Part shown: in pieces, positions 45,885 to 58,785 of the stretch
How positions within the stretch are numbered: the stretch's first letter is position 1
Layout of the letters: each line of letters begins with the position of its first letter
Source of the DNA: Typhlomys cinereus
Taxonomy: Eukaryota > Chordata > Mammalia > Rodentia > Platacanthomyidae
Length of the DNA: 64,000 nucleotides
Direction: 5' to 3'
Assembly (NCBI GenBank): GCA_023101885.1
Contig: JALPQD010000101.1
Location: 4,590,600-4,654,599, forward strand
The notes under the pieces: model-generated
Databases searched by the model: none
What the model was told of the DNA's origin: nothing
What the model saw: only the letters and a program-made list of their open reading frames with translations
Position numbers and translations under genes: made by a program

Positions 45885-47291
45885 AGCAGTTCTTTAACTG
45901 TTTTATTGCAGTAAGAACAGACGCTCTTTACAAATTTAAAAGCTTAACCATTTGTAGATGATGTTCCTCACAGACACCCCCCCCAACTATGTTCCCACAG
46001 GAAGTAATCAATTGGAACACAGCCAAGAGGGGACATTTCAGATAAGGTTATCAGGCGCTATCTAGAATCACTTTAGACACTGTTTTGTTTCTTCCTCCCC
46101 TTTTTCTTTGTGGTGTGTGAGATCAAACCCAGGGTCTCCAGCATGGTCACGGGGTACCCTGCCTCTAAGCTGCCCTGGCAAGCGCAGCATTTCTTGAGAC
46201 AGCAGCAGCCCTAGATGCAACAACTATGCAGGAGTTGCGTGAAACCCCAGTGGGGCATAACACTCTGAGCAGCTGAGTCATTAAAACACCCCACCAAGCT
46301 CCAAGGGCTTAAGGCATCAGGGACTCTGTGGCCCTATGGGAGTTCACGAAAGACTGAAGACTGACAGGTGACTGTCATTACTGGACACGGGGAGGTGAAT
46401 TTTATAGGCAGCTGAAGACGGAAAGGGAGTTCACATCACAAGACCAGGATGTGAACAATGAGTGCCGCCAGCCTATGCACCCTTTTGTCTGGTTTCTGTT
46501 CCCATGCAGCCTTGAAATGGCTCTCAGCTAAGAGAAGCTGGCCATAGTAGGACCACAGAGGGCCAGTCATGGGGTCAGAGCCTGAACTATGATGAGTGCT
46601 GCTTTCCTGAAAGAAACACTTCAGACGGTTCTTGTACTTTGAAGACAGCCCTGGAAATGTTTGGTTCTGTGGAGTTTATGGAACCCTGATATGGAATGGG
46701 GTAGGGACTGGAATTCCCTAGACAACCGTTTGGGATCCCTACTCCCGAGGCTGGGTGGTAGCTTCGGGTGACCTGTCACTTGAGGGAAGACTCAGTTGAG
46801 AACATGTGCCGGCAGAGGAGGTTGGGAAGGAGTTCTGCAGCCATAGTGGGGCTCCCGAGGTGGCTTGCGGAGCAGGATGTGGAACCCAGTCCAGCGAGAA
46901 GAACTCACCTGTCTGAGCCGATGGCCCCTGCAACCTTCAGGGGGAGTGTGTGTGGGGAGGGCAGGAGGGAGCAGAAAAGAAGATGCTGAGTACATCTACG
47001 GGAAGAACTGCAGGAGGAGGGGTTGGAGGGAAAGACGCAAAAGCCCTTTAGAGAGAAAAATACTCCTTTGGATTAACTGACTCAGCCAACCTGTCTCTTG
47101 GGAAGCAGTGTGGGTAGGGATATAAAACAGAACTGCTAGGAGATCACTGAGCACCAAATGATGTCATAGTCAGGTACTGCAACATTCGCCTTCTTTTCTC
47201 GTGCCCCAGAACTACCAAGGTCCGCTTGCCTGGCAGCAAGGGGAAGGAACTGAGCATTCTGTCTGTGTTCTGCTTGTGCTGCCATGCGCTT
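45885..47291 (-). other. COX10: COX10 3' untranslated region
   Basis: Contiguous with coding exon 7 and without a good intron. An inverted ID-like fragment ('gagatcaaacccagggtctc') lies at about 46115-46185. The lower limit depends on the polyadenylation signal chosen. Confidence 0.6.
45902..45907 (-). terminator. COX10: COX10 polyadenylation signal (candidate)
   Basis: AATAAA on the minus strand (plus-strand tttatt) lies about 1.38 kb after the stop codon, with GT-rich text below it (gene-sense 'ctgtcaccacatgctgggtt'). The distance suits the known 3' UTR length of COX10 mRNAs as I recall it. Cleavage is predicted at about 45880-45892. Confidence 0.6.
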
Positions 47292-47698
47292 TCAGCTCGG
47301 GGCCTCTCCCTCGATGCCCTCGGCCCGGGACCGCTGCTTACAGGTCAGCAGGAGCAGCAGGAGCAGCGGCAGATGCCACAGGCTGCAGAAGAACAGTTTC
47401 CTTGAGCTCTGCCGGTCCGCGTCCACGTAGAAGCGGAAGCCAAGGTAGGAGATGTACAGGTTGATGGGGAGGGAGATGACAGGGAAGACCCACGTGGTGA
47501 CATCCAGGACCGGCGCGGCGGTAGACAGGGCGATCAGGGCCAGGCAGTGGCGCAGGGCCACACGCCGGCACAGAGCCGGGTGGGTGACGGACATCATGCA
47601 GTAACCTCCCCGGGAGTAGTCTTCTCGGAGGCCCCAGCTCAGGGCGTTGAAATGGGGGAACTGCCAGGAGTACAGGATGCCTCCGAGGAGAAGCGCTC
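47292..47698 (-). CDS. COX10: COX10, last coding exon: heme O synthase C-terminal third
   Basis: COX10 farnesylates heme B to heme O in the inner mitochondrial membrane, the first step to the heme A of cytochrome c oxidase. The exon opens after a pyrimidine tract and CTACAG. Its first two bases complete the glycine codon begun in exon 6, and 134 codons and a stop follow. It encodes [20 protein letters not shown] and [20 protein letters not shown], a UbiA-family loop; the Asp and Arg of REDYSRG, which match human Asp336 and Arg339 (disease-variant positions), are intact. Hydrophobic spans follow at [38 protein letters not shown] and [17 protein letters not shown]. The hydrophilic end ([15 protein letters not shown]) differs from the Gly/Pro-rich human tail, which is expected for a variable end. 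No frameshift. Confidence 0.97.
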
Positions 47699-48253
47699 CT
47701 GTAGAGATGTGCAGGGGAGAGAAGGCAACAGGGTCAGGTGTCATCTCACGTCTCCAAGGGAAGCTCCCTCGGGCCCCAGAGCCTGCATGAACCCCAGAGG
47801 CCACTCAGATCCTTTGCGCCTTTCTTTGCTCCTCTCTCAGGCTCTGCGGGTTGGCCGGAGTGCCGGATGCTCTAAGATGCTCTGTGGCTTCACCTGGGAG
47901 CTGCCTGTGCTGGGGGAGGAGGCTCGGCTGTTGAGACACAGCTTCGGGGGCCACTACCCTCTGTAGGACAGTTAGTGTCGTGGCTCCTGCCTGCCTGGTG
48001 TCCCTTCTGCTTCCCAAAACGATATTAGACCCTATGCACCAGGGAACACTTTTAGTGAATCTGGTACTGAGTAGGTCCTGTCTCTGGAGCCTATGGGCTA
48101 GAGTTGTAGCTGCCTCTCCACAGCTGGGGCTTGGGCATGGAAGCGATGCTCCTGGCCCACCGGCCTCTCCTCCTGGGCGAGCCTGGTTTCCCTCCAGGAC
48201 AGCTAGCACTCCTTGTTCACGATGACACACAACCGAGTACATCTCTAGGCCAG

Positions 48254-48401
48254 TGGGCATATCTCTCTGGGTGAGTAGGCATACCTCTGGGCCAGTGGGC
48301 ACACCTCTCTGAGTCAGTGGGCACACCTCTCTGAGTCAGTGGGTATACCTCTGGGCCAGTAGGCACACCTCTCTGGGCCAGTGGGCACACCACTGGGCCA
48401 G
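48254..48401. repeat. Minisatellite, seven units of 20-22 bp
   Basis: Seven head-to-tail units on the pattern tgggcacacctctctgggcc followed by ag, with 22-bp and 20-bp versions interspersed (units start at 48254, 48276, 48296, 48318, 48340, 48360 and 48382). Units 3 and 4 are identical. Confidence 0.92.
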
Positions 48402-50049
48402 TGCTAAGACTCTTGCTCCTGTGTACCTGCATGGCCTGCGCATGGCACAGGTGCCTGCAAACTGTCACCACTCCCCAGATCCCAGCACAGAAGCAGCAAA
48501 GCAGTATGTATTTAAAAGAGGCTCAGCACAGCACAGTGCAATATGGGTGACTTAAGACCGCTCTGAGATGTTTCTGTAAGGAGCATTTAGGCCATGGCCA
48601 GCTAACTAGATGCAGTACATGCGCAGATCCTGGGACCAGCCTCAGTGTATTGCTGAGACAGTGTGGAGCCTCCAGTGGGGGAGAGGGAGCAGCAGAGTTG
48701 CAAATTGTCAAGGCCCCTGACAACTGGAACAAGGAGCAAGGGACAGCCAGGAGGTTGTGCTGACCTCGAGAGGAGGTGGCGTCAGCAAAGAGCAAGGCGC
48801 CAGACACCTAGGAGCATGTCATGGTGGAGACACGGAGAGTCTTATTCCTGGTTATTTCAGGTTTAACGCCCTGACGGGATACTGAGTAGCTCACACTCAG
48901 CATTCTGGGTGGATTACACCCAGCCTCCTGATCATTACCATCACCTTACACACAAGAAAGTTCTCACAGTTCCCCTTATCAAGGCTTCAGTGAGTTCCCC
49001 CTGGTCAACTGCAGTCCCCTAGCAGTAAATAGAAAATTCCAGATACAAGCAATTCCTAAGTTTTAAGTTGTGAGTAGTGATGGAATCTCAGTCTGTTCTG
49101 CCCCAAGCAGGCCATGACCATCGCTCTGACAGGTGTGTGCACACTATCTACGCCACCTCCCATTACACGCCCAGTTATGGATGTACTGTCGTGGTAGAGC
49201 AGGGTATTAGCTGCAGTTTCAGGCATCAGCCTGGGCCGGGGGTAGGCTTGGAATGCACCCAAGGGTAGAAGAGGACACTGCAGTTAGAGTTGCCCAGTGA
49301 CATCTGGTCTTCCTGCACAATAACTAGCAACTTCTTTTAGAAAGTTGTTGCCACACGTGGACCCACGGTACTAACAGTCCCACACGAGGGGATAGTAGGG
49401 TACTTGGTCAAATGCCTAAGTAGCTGAGCAGGAGGAGGCTTGTTGGAAGGAACTTCAGAAGCCTTTCCAGTTTAGTAAGATAAGAGCCCTGGTCCTGGTT
49501 TCAATGACAGAGGGCACTTAGGATACTTATCTTGGCCCAGAGTCCTCCTGGGGCCTCAGAAACAGAAAGGATGGCCGGGCCACCCAGGGTGAAGCAACAG
49601 GAGCCAGGGGTGATGGATTCAGGCCTCTTTGTTGTGATGGATCAATACAACACTGGGGTGTCAGATGGTAAAGAAAGACAGGGATACCAACTGAGATTCT
49701 CAGGGCACAGGGTAATCTCGAGACCCTCTCCCACACCAGTACCAACAGGTTTGGAGCAGCCTGCCCCCAGGTGAAGGGCTGCGGGGGGGAGGGGGGGCTA
49801 CACACATGCCCCTGAATATGGATGACAATCACAGGGGAGAAAGGAGGTGAGGGAGGGAGGAAGGCTCGGGGGAGGGGACAGGAAGGGCTTCGGGCTCCTG
49901 GTGGATTTTACTCTAGAAAAGACTGGGACAGAACAAAGTCAGCTAGATTTAGGGAGACTGGCAACAGGAATGTGGACCCCTTGTCTTTCCCCAGGACTAA
50001 GGCACTTGGACAGAGCCTCCTTTTCGGAGGAGCTGCTGTCTGTGAGAGG

Positions 50050-50250
50050 AAACTGCATATGGGTTGGCCTCCCGGCAAAAATGAAAGCTTTAGAAATCAC
50101 TGCTTAGCCTTAATGGATTGTAATCAGAAAACCGCCCCCTCACACCGCTCGCTTGTGAAATGCTTCCACTGCCTGCCTCGGCTCACCAATAGATGTAAAA
50201 CAAATTGCTGCCTTCATCAAGATAAGGGGCACTCGGCAGGAAGGAGTCAG
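50050..50250. promoter_or_regulatory. Unique block in COX10 intron 6, candidate regulatory element
   Basis: Non-repetitive text with cttaatggattgtaatcaga (paired TAAT/ATTG cores), caccaatagatgtaaaacaa and tcatcaagataagggg, a GATA core. Regulatory function is inferred from texture only. Confidence 0.25.
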
Positions 50251-50576
50251 TGTGGGGCTGTGGTGGGAGCCACCTTCCTGGTGGGGGCAAACAAAGGCTC
50301 AGCTAGAGAATTCAAAGGACTTGATGCATCCCCCCCAACCCCCTGCCACACTCCCCGCCAAGCGCTGGGTCTCTCTTCCCTGGCAGCAAATACTTCCTGC
50401 CTCCTCCTGTCTCCAGAAGACGGACAGTGTCTGTTCTTGGTGTCTTCTGGGACCGGAGAGCAAGACAGTCGGGAGAGAAGAGTGTGCACAGGTCTAGCAC
50501 ACAGCCCGAGAGAGAGAGCTGCTTGGAGGAAGCAGCTCGTGATTTAAGTTTTGACACATTTATTGATTCTTTACCT

Positions 50577-50737
50577 TTCTTTTTCTTTTTCCTTTTTTTT
50601 AATACAGGGTCTCACTCCTAGCCCAAGCTGACCTGGAACTATGTAGCCTAGGCTGACCTCAAACTCTCAGAAATCCTCCTGCCCAGTCTCCGGGTGCAGT
50701 TGGGCTTTACAGGCATGTGCCACCACGACTGGCTTCT
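50577..50737 (-). repeat. B1-type SINE
   Basis: The inverted T-rich tail and 'cagggtctcactcctagccc' are followed by 'aagctgacctggaactatgt', 'gcctaggctgacctcaaact' and 'acaggcatgtgccaccacga'. It is a well-preserved copy, and a poly-T/poly-A stretch follows. Confidence 0.92.
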
Positions 50738-50904
50738 GCCTTTTTTTTTAAAAAAAAAAAAAATCTTATTTTCCTGCTTACCCTGGCAGAATCATGGTAT
50801 GAATTTAGTATAGTCCTATCCTGAGGCAGCATTGACTTTCTTTCATTTAACCAAGTACTTGCTAGTCTGCAAATCTACAAAATCCTAGAATTCTATGGAA
50901 TAGG

Positions 50905-51275
50905 AAATGTCATGGTTTGAAATGTGAGCTGTCCTCCACAGGCTCCTGTCTTTGAATCTTTACTTGTTTGGAAAGGTCATGACAGTTAGGAGGTGAACTC
51001 TTGCTGGAGGAAGGCAGTCACAGGGGTGGGCCTTGAGGTTGATTAGTCCCACCCACTTCCAGGTAAGGTCTGCTCTTACAATTGGCAGTTTTGTAGCTCT
51101 TGGCCTCCTCGAAGGATGTGACTTGGGTCACCTCTAGCTTCACCAGTCATCATGCCTTTCCGGTAGTAAAGGACCGTATGACCCCTCTGGAACTATAAGT
51201 TGAATAAATCTCCCTTTTCTCCCCTTACGTTGTTTGAGCCTCAGTGGTGTCCCACAGTAGCACAGAGTAACTATA
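50905..51275 (+). repeat. Rodent interspersed repeat or LTR, family D
   Basis: 'catggtttgaaatgtgagct', 'aggaggtgaactcttgctgg', 'aaaggaccgtatgacccctc', 'tggaactataagttgaataa' and 'cagtagcacagagtaactat' match 28930-29315 in order. The ends suggest an old LTR-like element. Confidence 0.65.
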
Positions 51276-52779
51276 CGGTAAGTAGCTGTGGGTGTGGCTC
51301 CTGGGTCCATGGTACTCACACCTGGCTCACAGAGAATCCTCAGGTGCCCAGGGCATGACTGATCCCCTCCCTCCATGAGAAACAGATGTGTGCACAGATG
51401 GAGAGACGCTGGCCCAGTGGGTTCCTGTTGATGGATGTCTTTCTGGTGACACCTGGAAGAATTTCTCAACTCTCTTCACAGCATTCACCAGTCATTTCTA
51501 TCTCTGCCCAGGTCCAGAAACACTGGTCCACAGCCTGTCTCATCACTGCTGACAAACCAAACCAAGGCAATTCCAGCAAACGGTGTCTCAGCAGAATGGC
51601 GAGAAAGCCCTCAGGCCGCAGTGCTGACTGTGGCCATGTGTTCTTCCAGTTCCCCGGATGAAGTCAGCTCGGGCTTCAGGGATTTCTGACGGCCTAGTGG
51701 GAATCTTCCTGTGCCTATTCACTGCCATTCACCAACTATGCCAGTGACCCTCCTAAAGCAGCCTGCGCTGCTCCCCTGGCCCAAGGCTGCTCCCACCCAG
51801 GGGCACAGTAATGTAGTTCCAGGGCACCAAGGTCACAGGCTTCAAAGCTTCTGCATCAGGTGAGGCTGACCAGCCCCAACAGCCCCAACAGGGAGCTGCG
51901 GATAAAGGGAGGGAGGAGGCTCTGGGGTCTGTTTTTCAGCTTCACAGGAGACAGGAGGGCAGAGCAAATGTCCTCTGAAAACAGGAGCCAGAATGGAAAT
52001 AGTCATGTTCCCATGCAGAATAATGAAGAAGGTCCGTGGTGGGAACTGGGAGTGGGGGGATGCTTTTGTTCCTCACTATCAACCTGTGACACTGGGGAGG
52101 GGACGTCACTTGAGGGGGAAGGTAGGGGAGGGAGAGCACAACGCCTTGATCCTGAAAAGAAGGCTCCCCTCTCTCCACTGGAACACCTCCCTGTAAGTCT
52201 TCAGTCCTTGTGGATTCTTCTGGAAATTTAAATTACCCATTGCTCACACTGGAAGGTCTCCCATCTTTATCTCTCAAACGCTAACTGGATAGCGCTGCTG
52301 GATCGTGCCCATCCCATGGTTCTGTTCCTCAGGCCCTGCGCCTCAAAGACGACCTTCAGGAACGGAGCACCCGTAGCTGCTGCAATGGTTTCCACAGTCT
52401 TGGGCCCAGTGACATCTCTGGCTACTTCTTTTACAGTTTTTTCTCCCTCCTTTTTGTCATCTGATAAAATATAGGGCTCTAAACATGGTTTGCTAATATT
52501 TTTACAAAAGTTCTCCTTGTTTACTTTTGTCTTTAAACACACCATTTATCTCAATTAGGCTGGAGCGCTAAGCTAGTTATGGTAAAATCTCTCGCATGAA
52601 CCCAGGTCCTCAAGGTTTGAGTTGATCTGAAGGGAGGGAGGCGCTGAAGGCAGACTTCCCAACAGCACCCTTAGCAAGCCCTCCAAGTACGTGAAGGAAG
52701 ACTGAATCGATTCCTGCAGGCTGTTTTCTAATCTGGGTCTAAAGGAGGTGCATATGGTAAAAAGGTATTTAACATTTTT

Positions 52780-52955
52780 GTAGTTCACTAGCGGAGGTTA
52801 AAACAACTCACTCTTTTTTGTTGCCAAAGCCATCCATCTGCCAAATGCCACTTCCCGATAAGAGCCTTCTCTGAGTCCTCCTTTGTAACTCAGTGTTGGC
52901 TGACATAATTAAGGCTCACCATGCATACGGCATCTGAATTACAAACCAGGGACCA
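52780..52955. promoter_or_regulatory. Unique block in COX10 intron 6, candidate regulatory element
   Basis: Non-repetitive text including gttgccaaagccatccatct, ttggctgacataattaagg and catacggcatctgaattac, with no transposon signature. A low-confidence call from texture alone. Confidence 0.22.
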
Positions 52956-53183
52956 CTAAGAAATCAGCTCTAGAGGAAGGTGACCACGGATGCCGCAGAG
53001 TAAGCTCCCAGGTCCTGGGTAACAGGAAAGAAAGGTGCTTTGAAAGGAAGAGGAGGAAGGGAATGAACCAAAGCCAGAGATAAAGAAAACAGTCTCTGGA
53101 AATAAATATTGCTGAGATGCCTAATGTGTGGGGCTCCAGGCCCGCTTGGGCCTGGAATGTCAACTGCCAGCAACTTATCTCCG

Positions 53184-53199
53184 TCCCCCCCCCCCCCCC
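53184..53199. repeat. Poly-C run
   Basis: About 16 consecutive C residues in COX10 intron 6. Confidence 0.9.
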
Positions 53200-55509
53200 A
53201 GCCCTCCCTTCACAAGGGACTCCTTTACCAGGGCTCCAGCAGGTCACTTCTTTCCTAGCTGTTCCAGGTCCCCTGCGAGTGTGGAATCCAGACCAAGCAC
53301 TGCGGGTCCTATGGCAAGGGGCTGGCTAGAGAAGGGATAAGAAATAGCTTTCTTGTTCTGCCTTCCTGAGTATTAGCCGGAAAGCATTTTTAATATTTCC
53401 TGCTAGTAGCAGAAAAGCTTTTAAACAAATGAAATAAAAAGCAAGATAATGAGGTAGGTGGGTAGACAAGGCCCACCTCGGAGGCCCAGAGGAAAGCACA
53501 CAGGTAGAATCCCACTCTAATGACTTCCTTCACAGACAGAGAGACTGCAGAATGCAGCCTTGTCTCTGGCACCTACCTGCTGTCCTGATACGATGAGACA
53601 AAGCTGAGCTGTTCGCAATTCCCTGGGCGGCTACAACCAGTGAATACCAGAACAGTTGACTGTTTGCTTTGCTGATTCCTATCTGCTAATCAGCTTTAAA
53701 TCTCTTAACGCTTCTCAAATCCCACTTCATCCTTTCCACCAAGGACAAGGGCTGAAGCAGGCCACCCCCCCACTAAAGAGTATGAACGATGCAAGGAAAG
53801 GTGTGTGTGTGGGGGGAAGACCCAGCATCTGGTGAAACCAACTCCTTGGAGTTTCATGCCCTGATAGAAGAAAAAAGACTGTGGACCGCCATCGTCAGTG
53901 CTAAGGGAGAAGGGGACTTCTGGGGCCCTTTCTCCACGGGTCATTGTTCCACACCTGGTTCCTGAGACACACACAGTTTCATACCTGATATCTTCTTTGC
54001 CTTCTGCCTTCCAACCAGACAGCTCCTTGCACTTCCCATACGTCCTGAAAGTGCTTACCCTTCAATCCTGACTAGCACCTACTAAGCCCCAGCCAAGCTT
54101 TGAAAAGATGGACACAGTGTACTGGGAGGGGGGAAAGGGAGGAGAGGCGATTGTTGGTGCTGGTTGCCACCAGTACTGGGTTCCTGGGGGAGACAAAGGA
54201 ATGCGAGTATACGAGTCCAGTCTGTCGCCCATCAAATGCACAGGCAACATCCCTCCCCCAATTGATGGGACTAACAAAGTGCTCTTGCAGAGGGTGATGA
54301 GACCAACACTTCACTAAAGACTTGTAAACTACAGTAATGACCAGGAGGGCAAGGAAGATGGGGGAGGGATGGAGACCTAGGATGGCCAGAGCTCTGAACA
54401 GAGAGGGGTGGGGGTGTGGAGGGGAAGACACAGGAGCTGGGAGAAGGCATGCAGCTAGGACACTAAAGGCAGGCTTAGAAATGTTTCCTCTTCCTGCTGC
54501 AATCTTACTTGAGTAATTCCAAACCCGTCTTTCCTGATGTGCTTTTTGCAGTCTTTGAATGCACTATGAATTCAGCAGGCAGATTGTTTTGGGCCCTCTC
54601 TCTGCCCCACACTGCATGGTTCTGGCTCAGTTAATATGCCCAACCCATGTCCCTGTCTCCTCCTGACATGTGCACCCTCAAGTCAACTGACCATGACTAG
54701 ATTCAGAATCATTCTGCAAAATCTTCCTAAACCTGGATCACTTTCTGCAATGCCAGGAACTGCGCTACTTGGCTTTGTATCACTGGACACATTACTGAAG
54801 ACAGACAAAAGGAGGAAAGCTTTGTGGCTCATGTTCCAGGAACTTGGGGCCTGTAAAGAGGCATCATGGCAGCAAGACCATGTGGCACAGAGCATCCAGA
54901 AGAGGGGGAAGACCCCATTTTTTCATAAGGGCCCCACCTCCAGTTTCTGACCATCTCCCAATAGTGCTACCAGCTGGGGATCAATCGTTACCACGCAGGC
55001 CTTTGGGGAATAGTTTAGGTGCCAACCTTAACAAGATGACTGCTCCATGAGGTCAGTGTGACAGCTACTAGCCACATGCGGTTCTGTGCAACTGAACTGT
55101 GGCCAGTGGAACCATGAAAACATAGGCTTACTTGATTGAAAGTTAAATAGCTACCCATGCTGGTGGCTACTGTCCTGCACAAGACAGTCCTAGAAGATGA
55201 CGAGATGGTGTTAAATCCCATTCAACTCGGTTGCTAAAACGCCAGCAGTGTGCGTCTTTGATGAGATTCAGTCATGATGACCACATACTGATTTGCTCAT
55301 ATAGTTCATTTGGGTATCAGCTGCTTATTGAAGTCTGTACTCTCAAATTAACATAAGAAACTTCTAGAAGCAGCAAAAGCAATGCTGTACCACAGTGGTA
55401 TTCTTTCTGCCTAAATTTCATTAGGTATTAGGCCCACAACATGACATGCAATGGATCAGAAATCTGGGGCCAAAGTATGTGCCAGCTATGTGCCCAGCAG
55501 TGCGTCTTT

Positions 55510-55615
55510 TCTCTTCTTAGGAGAGGTCTTGCTAGGGCGGGCCTCAACCTCACGGCTGCCTCAGCCTCCCAGGTCTTGGGATTATGGGTGTGCACTGCTG
55601 CACCTGGCTATGCTG
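55510..55615 (-). repeat. B1-type SINE
   Basis: Inverted: 'gaggtcttgctagggcgggc', 'ctgcctcagcctcccaggtc', 'ttgggattatgggtgtgcac'. Confidence 0.75.
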
Positions 55616-56129
55616 TGATGCCCCCTAAGACTTAAAAGAAAAGGCCATAACAGAAGTCAGTGTCAAACACTGCCAAGGAAGTGTCTCTTTGTGGTTATAG
55701 ACATCTTTCCTAAACTTGATCTTAGTCAAAAAGACAAGAAGTGATAAGACAACAGCCAAAGAATTAGGATGAATTTTGACTTTGGAAGCTAAGCAAAAAT
55801 GCCACATTCTTTCCTGGTCTGGTCAACCCTGTGCGGTACCAAAGGGCACTCCAAGAGGAGCAGCATCGACGATGAGCTGAGCCCTTCCCATGGACTAGCA
55901 TCTGACACACTACAGGTGGCATGGTTACTGGCCTGGAAAGCACGGACTGCAACACAGGTAGGGGATGGGACCTGTGGGAGGTGCTTAGCCTAGCCCAGTC
56001 TCACAAGAGGACCAGCACTAGCTAGAGAAGGGCCCGTGAGCTTGATCTCATGTGTGTGTTCTCTGTCTTTCTCACCATTCCATCGAGAATCGACAGTTCT
56101 TGGGCTCTTTAAGTACGAGAAGGAGAGGG

Positions 56130-56270
56130 AAAAGGAGAGGGTATGCCACAGAGAATGGGTGGAGGTCAGAGGGCAACTTTAGGAAATCAGCTCTCTCCTT
56201 CTAGCATGTGTGCTTCAAGGATCTGCTCAGGTTGCCAGGGCATCTTACCCACTGAGCTATCTCACTGGAC
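56130..56270 (-). repeat. B3-type SINE fragment
   Basis: Inverted: 'gtggaggtcagagggcaact', 'atcagctctctccttctagc', 'cagggcatcttacccactga', 'gctatctcactggacc'. Confidence 0.75.
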
Positions 56271-56579
56271 CCAGAACGCTACACTTCTCGCCTTGGGCCC
56301 AAGCCCCTAGAACAACTGTAAGAAAAATTTCTAAATGACCTCATCTGATCTGGAAGCACAGAACAGACGGAAGACAACCAATCATCTATCCTCACAACCC
56401 CACGAGAAGAGACCATTGCTAGCCACAGAGTTCGAGAAGGGCAGAGTGTGGCAGAGGGAGGCATAGTTCTTTCCAAAGGCAGCAGCTAGTGGGCGGCTCG
56501 GGTCTCGCTCTGGTTTCCTGCTGCCGCCTCCCACATGGACGAGGCTCTGGCTACAGTTTATCACACAGCAAACGAGCAC

Positions 56580-57055
56580 ATAAGCTTTAGAAGACTTATT
56601 TGTAGACTCATTAAAGCCCACGGTTTACAGGATATTAAAACCATTCTGAGAGACGATGGCGGTGAAGGTGAAATCGCATTTGTGCGCTGGCCAAGTCAGA
56701 GTGCATGAGCTTTCAGGAGATGTTTTGGAGACGTGGCTTGCAGAGGAACAGTTTATGGCCCACTGCCCTTTGATCTCGCATGTGAAAAATATGTACTTAT
56801 ATAGATTGCAGGCAACCTCACCACTTCCTTCCTAAGTGTCGGTCAAAAACACTAATTACCTGACTAATTAGACTGCGCAACTTCCCTTACAGATGGTAAA
56901 AATGAGCTATTTTCGCCCCACAAATTCAGTTGTGACATACCACGAAAAAAATGTTGAAATGTCTCAATGGTTTTATTGTAGGCCGCATGAACAATTTAAG
57001 CAAATCATGTAAAAATAAATGAGAAGCTAATGGAAATAACTTGTGCCTTCATAAG
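56580..57055. promoter_or_regulatory. Unique AT-rich block in COX10 intron 6, candidate conserved element
   Basis: About 475 bp without repeats lie just downstream, in gene sense, of exon 6. It includes cactaattacctgactaatt (two homeodomain cores), caaattcagttgtgacatac, tcaatggttttattgtaggc and tttaagcaaatcatgtaaaa. Its density of structured, non-repetitive text is unlike the rest of the intron. Function is inferred. Confidence 0.35.
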
Positions 57056-57414
57056 AGGGAAACAACCCTATTCTAGGGGAAAGAGGGAGACTTGCTGACG
57101 AGGAGACACCACCTCACGGGAGACCCTGCTCTAGGAGAGGAGGGAAGCTTGCCACGAGGCAACGCCATTTCACGGGGGACAGGAGGCCAGTTCCCTATCT
57201 GTCCAGGACTGGGTGGCCCACCCAGCCTCACTCGCCTTATCTCTGTCACGAGTCTCTGGGACTCTCCTTTCTGTCTTAGCCACAGGTGGAGGCAGAGCCT
57301 CCTAGGCTGTGTCTCACGGAGGAGGGAGTGTGGGGTCACGTTCGCCCACACCATGGTGACAAGAATCAATCAGAGTACCCTGAGCTGTTCCATCCAACAC
57401 CTCCACAAGAATCA

Positions 57415-57840
<426 letters not shown>

Positions 57841-58574
57841 TCAACTCTACCCGCCCAGACCCCACACTGAGGCTGAGGCTTAGCCAGCATCTTCGCCTCC
57901 AGCGGGGCCACAGGAGGGCTTCTGCCTGATGCGAAGAGCCCTTTTGACACTATGAAGTCAACCAGCCAGCCATGGGGGACTAGGAAGGCTCAGGGAAGGG
58001 ATGCCCTGGCATTCCTTCATGGCTGCAGGCCTCCTGGACTTCTCTCATCTCTGAGATGGTCCTTCATCCTTACAGGGTGGAAGTGAGGACTAGACAGAGC
58101 TAGTCTGTGCTCATAGTGCTCTATCCTCTAGCAACTGCTAAATAGGGGCAGCTACGAACCAAATGCCCAGAAGACAGGAATGCAAGATCTGGATAAAAAA
58201 ATATTCTGGAAGCTGTTCTTCCATTTACTTGTGCATCTTAACGTATCACTAATTAGGATACTGATGAGCACAGCTTGCCCCAGCGAATACCATCATCACA
58301 CTATCTGTGCTGATTACAGGCTCAGTATGGTGCCTGCCTATGACAACACTGACTGGTTTGTGGATATGGAGTTATCAGCAAGAAGTCCTGCAATGCTTTG
58401 TATGCAAGAGAGCACTGTCAACTAAAACCCTACAATGATACAATGACACTGATAATGATAAGATGTTTCTCAAGATGGCCCACTTTTTTTAGCATGGACT
58501 TCTGTGAAACTTCCTGAGTTTAGATAAACTGGACATACTGGTTCCTGCTTCTAGGCACATTTACTGATTTCTTT

Positions 58575-58785
58575 GTTGTGTGTGCAGGTGTAACAATAGG
58601 AATTATCCTGGATTGCTCTACCTCCTTGTTGCTTTGCTCTGGAGTTTCTCAGGCTCTGACTTTTAGGCTGGAATTATAGGCTGCCACCATATCTGCCTGG
58701 TGTTTTTATGTGGGATCTGGGATCTGAACTCAGCTCCTTTTGCTTGTGACATATTTAACCCTTGAGCCATCTCCCCAGTCCACTG
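58575..58785 (-). repeat. Composite tRNA/B1-like SINE
   Basis: Inverted: 'gaattatcctggattgctct', 'tgttgctttgctctggagtt', 'aattataggctgccaccata', 'tctgcctggtgtttttatgt' and the head 'cccttgagccatctccccag'. Confidence 0.85.

Noticed and set aside
47699..47804. Open frame upstream of COX10 exon 7
   Set aside because: The text is intron: a pyrimidine tract and CTACAG mark the acceptor, and the translation has no match to COX10.
48254..48401. Direct repeats that could be taken for a CRISPR array
   Set aside because: Units are contiguous with no spacers and lie in a mammalian intron; a minisatellite.
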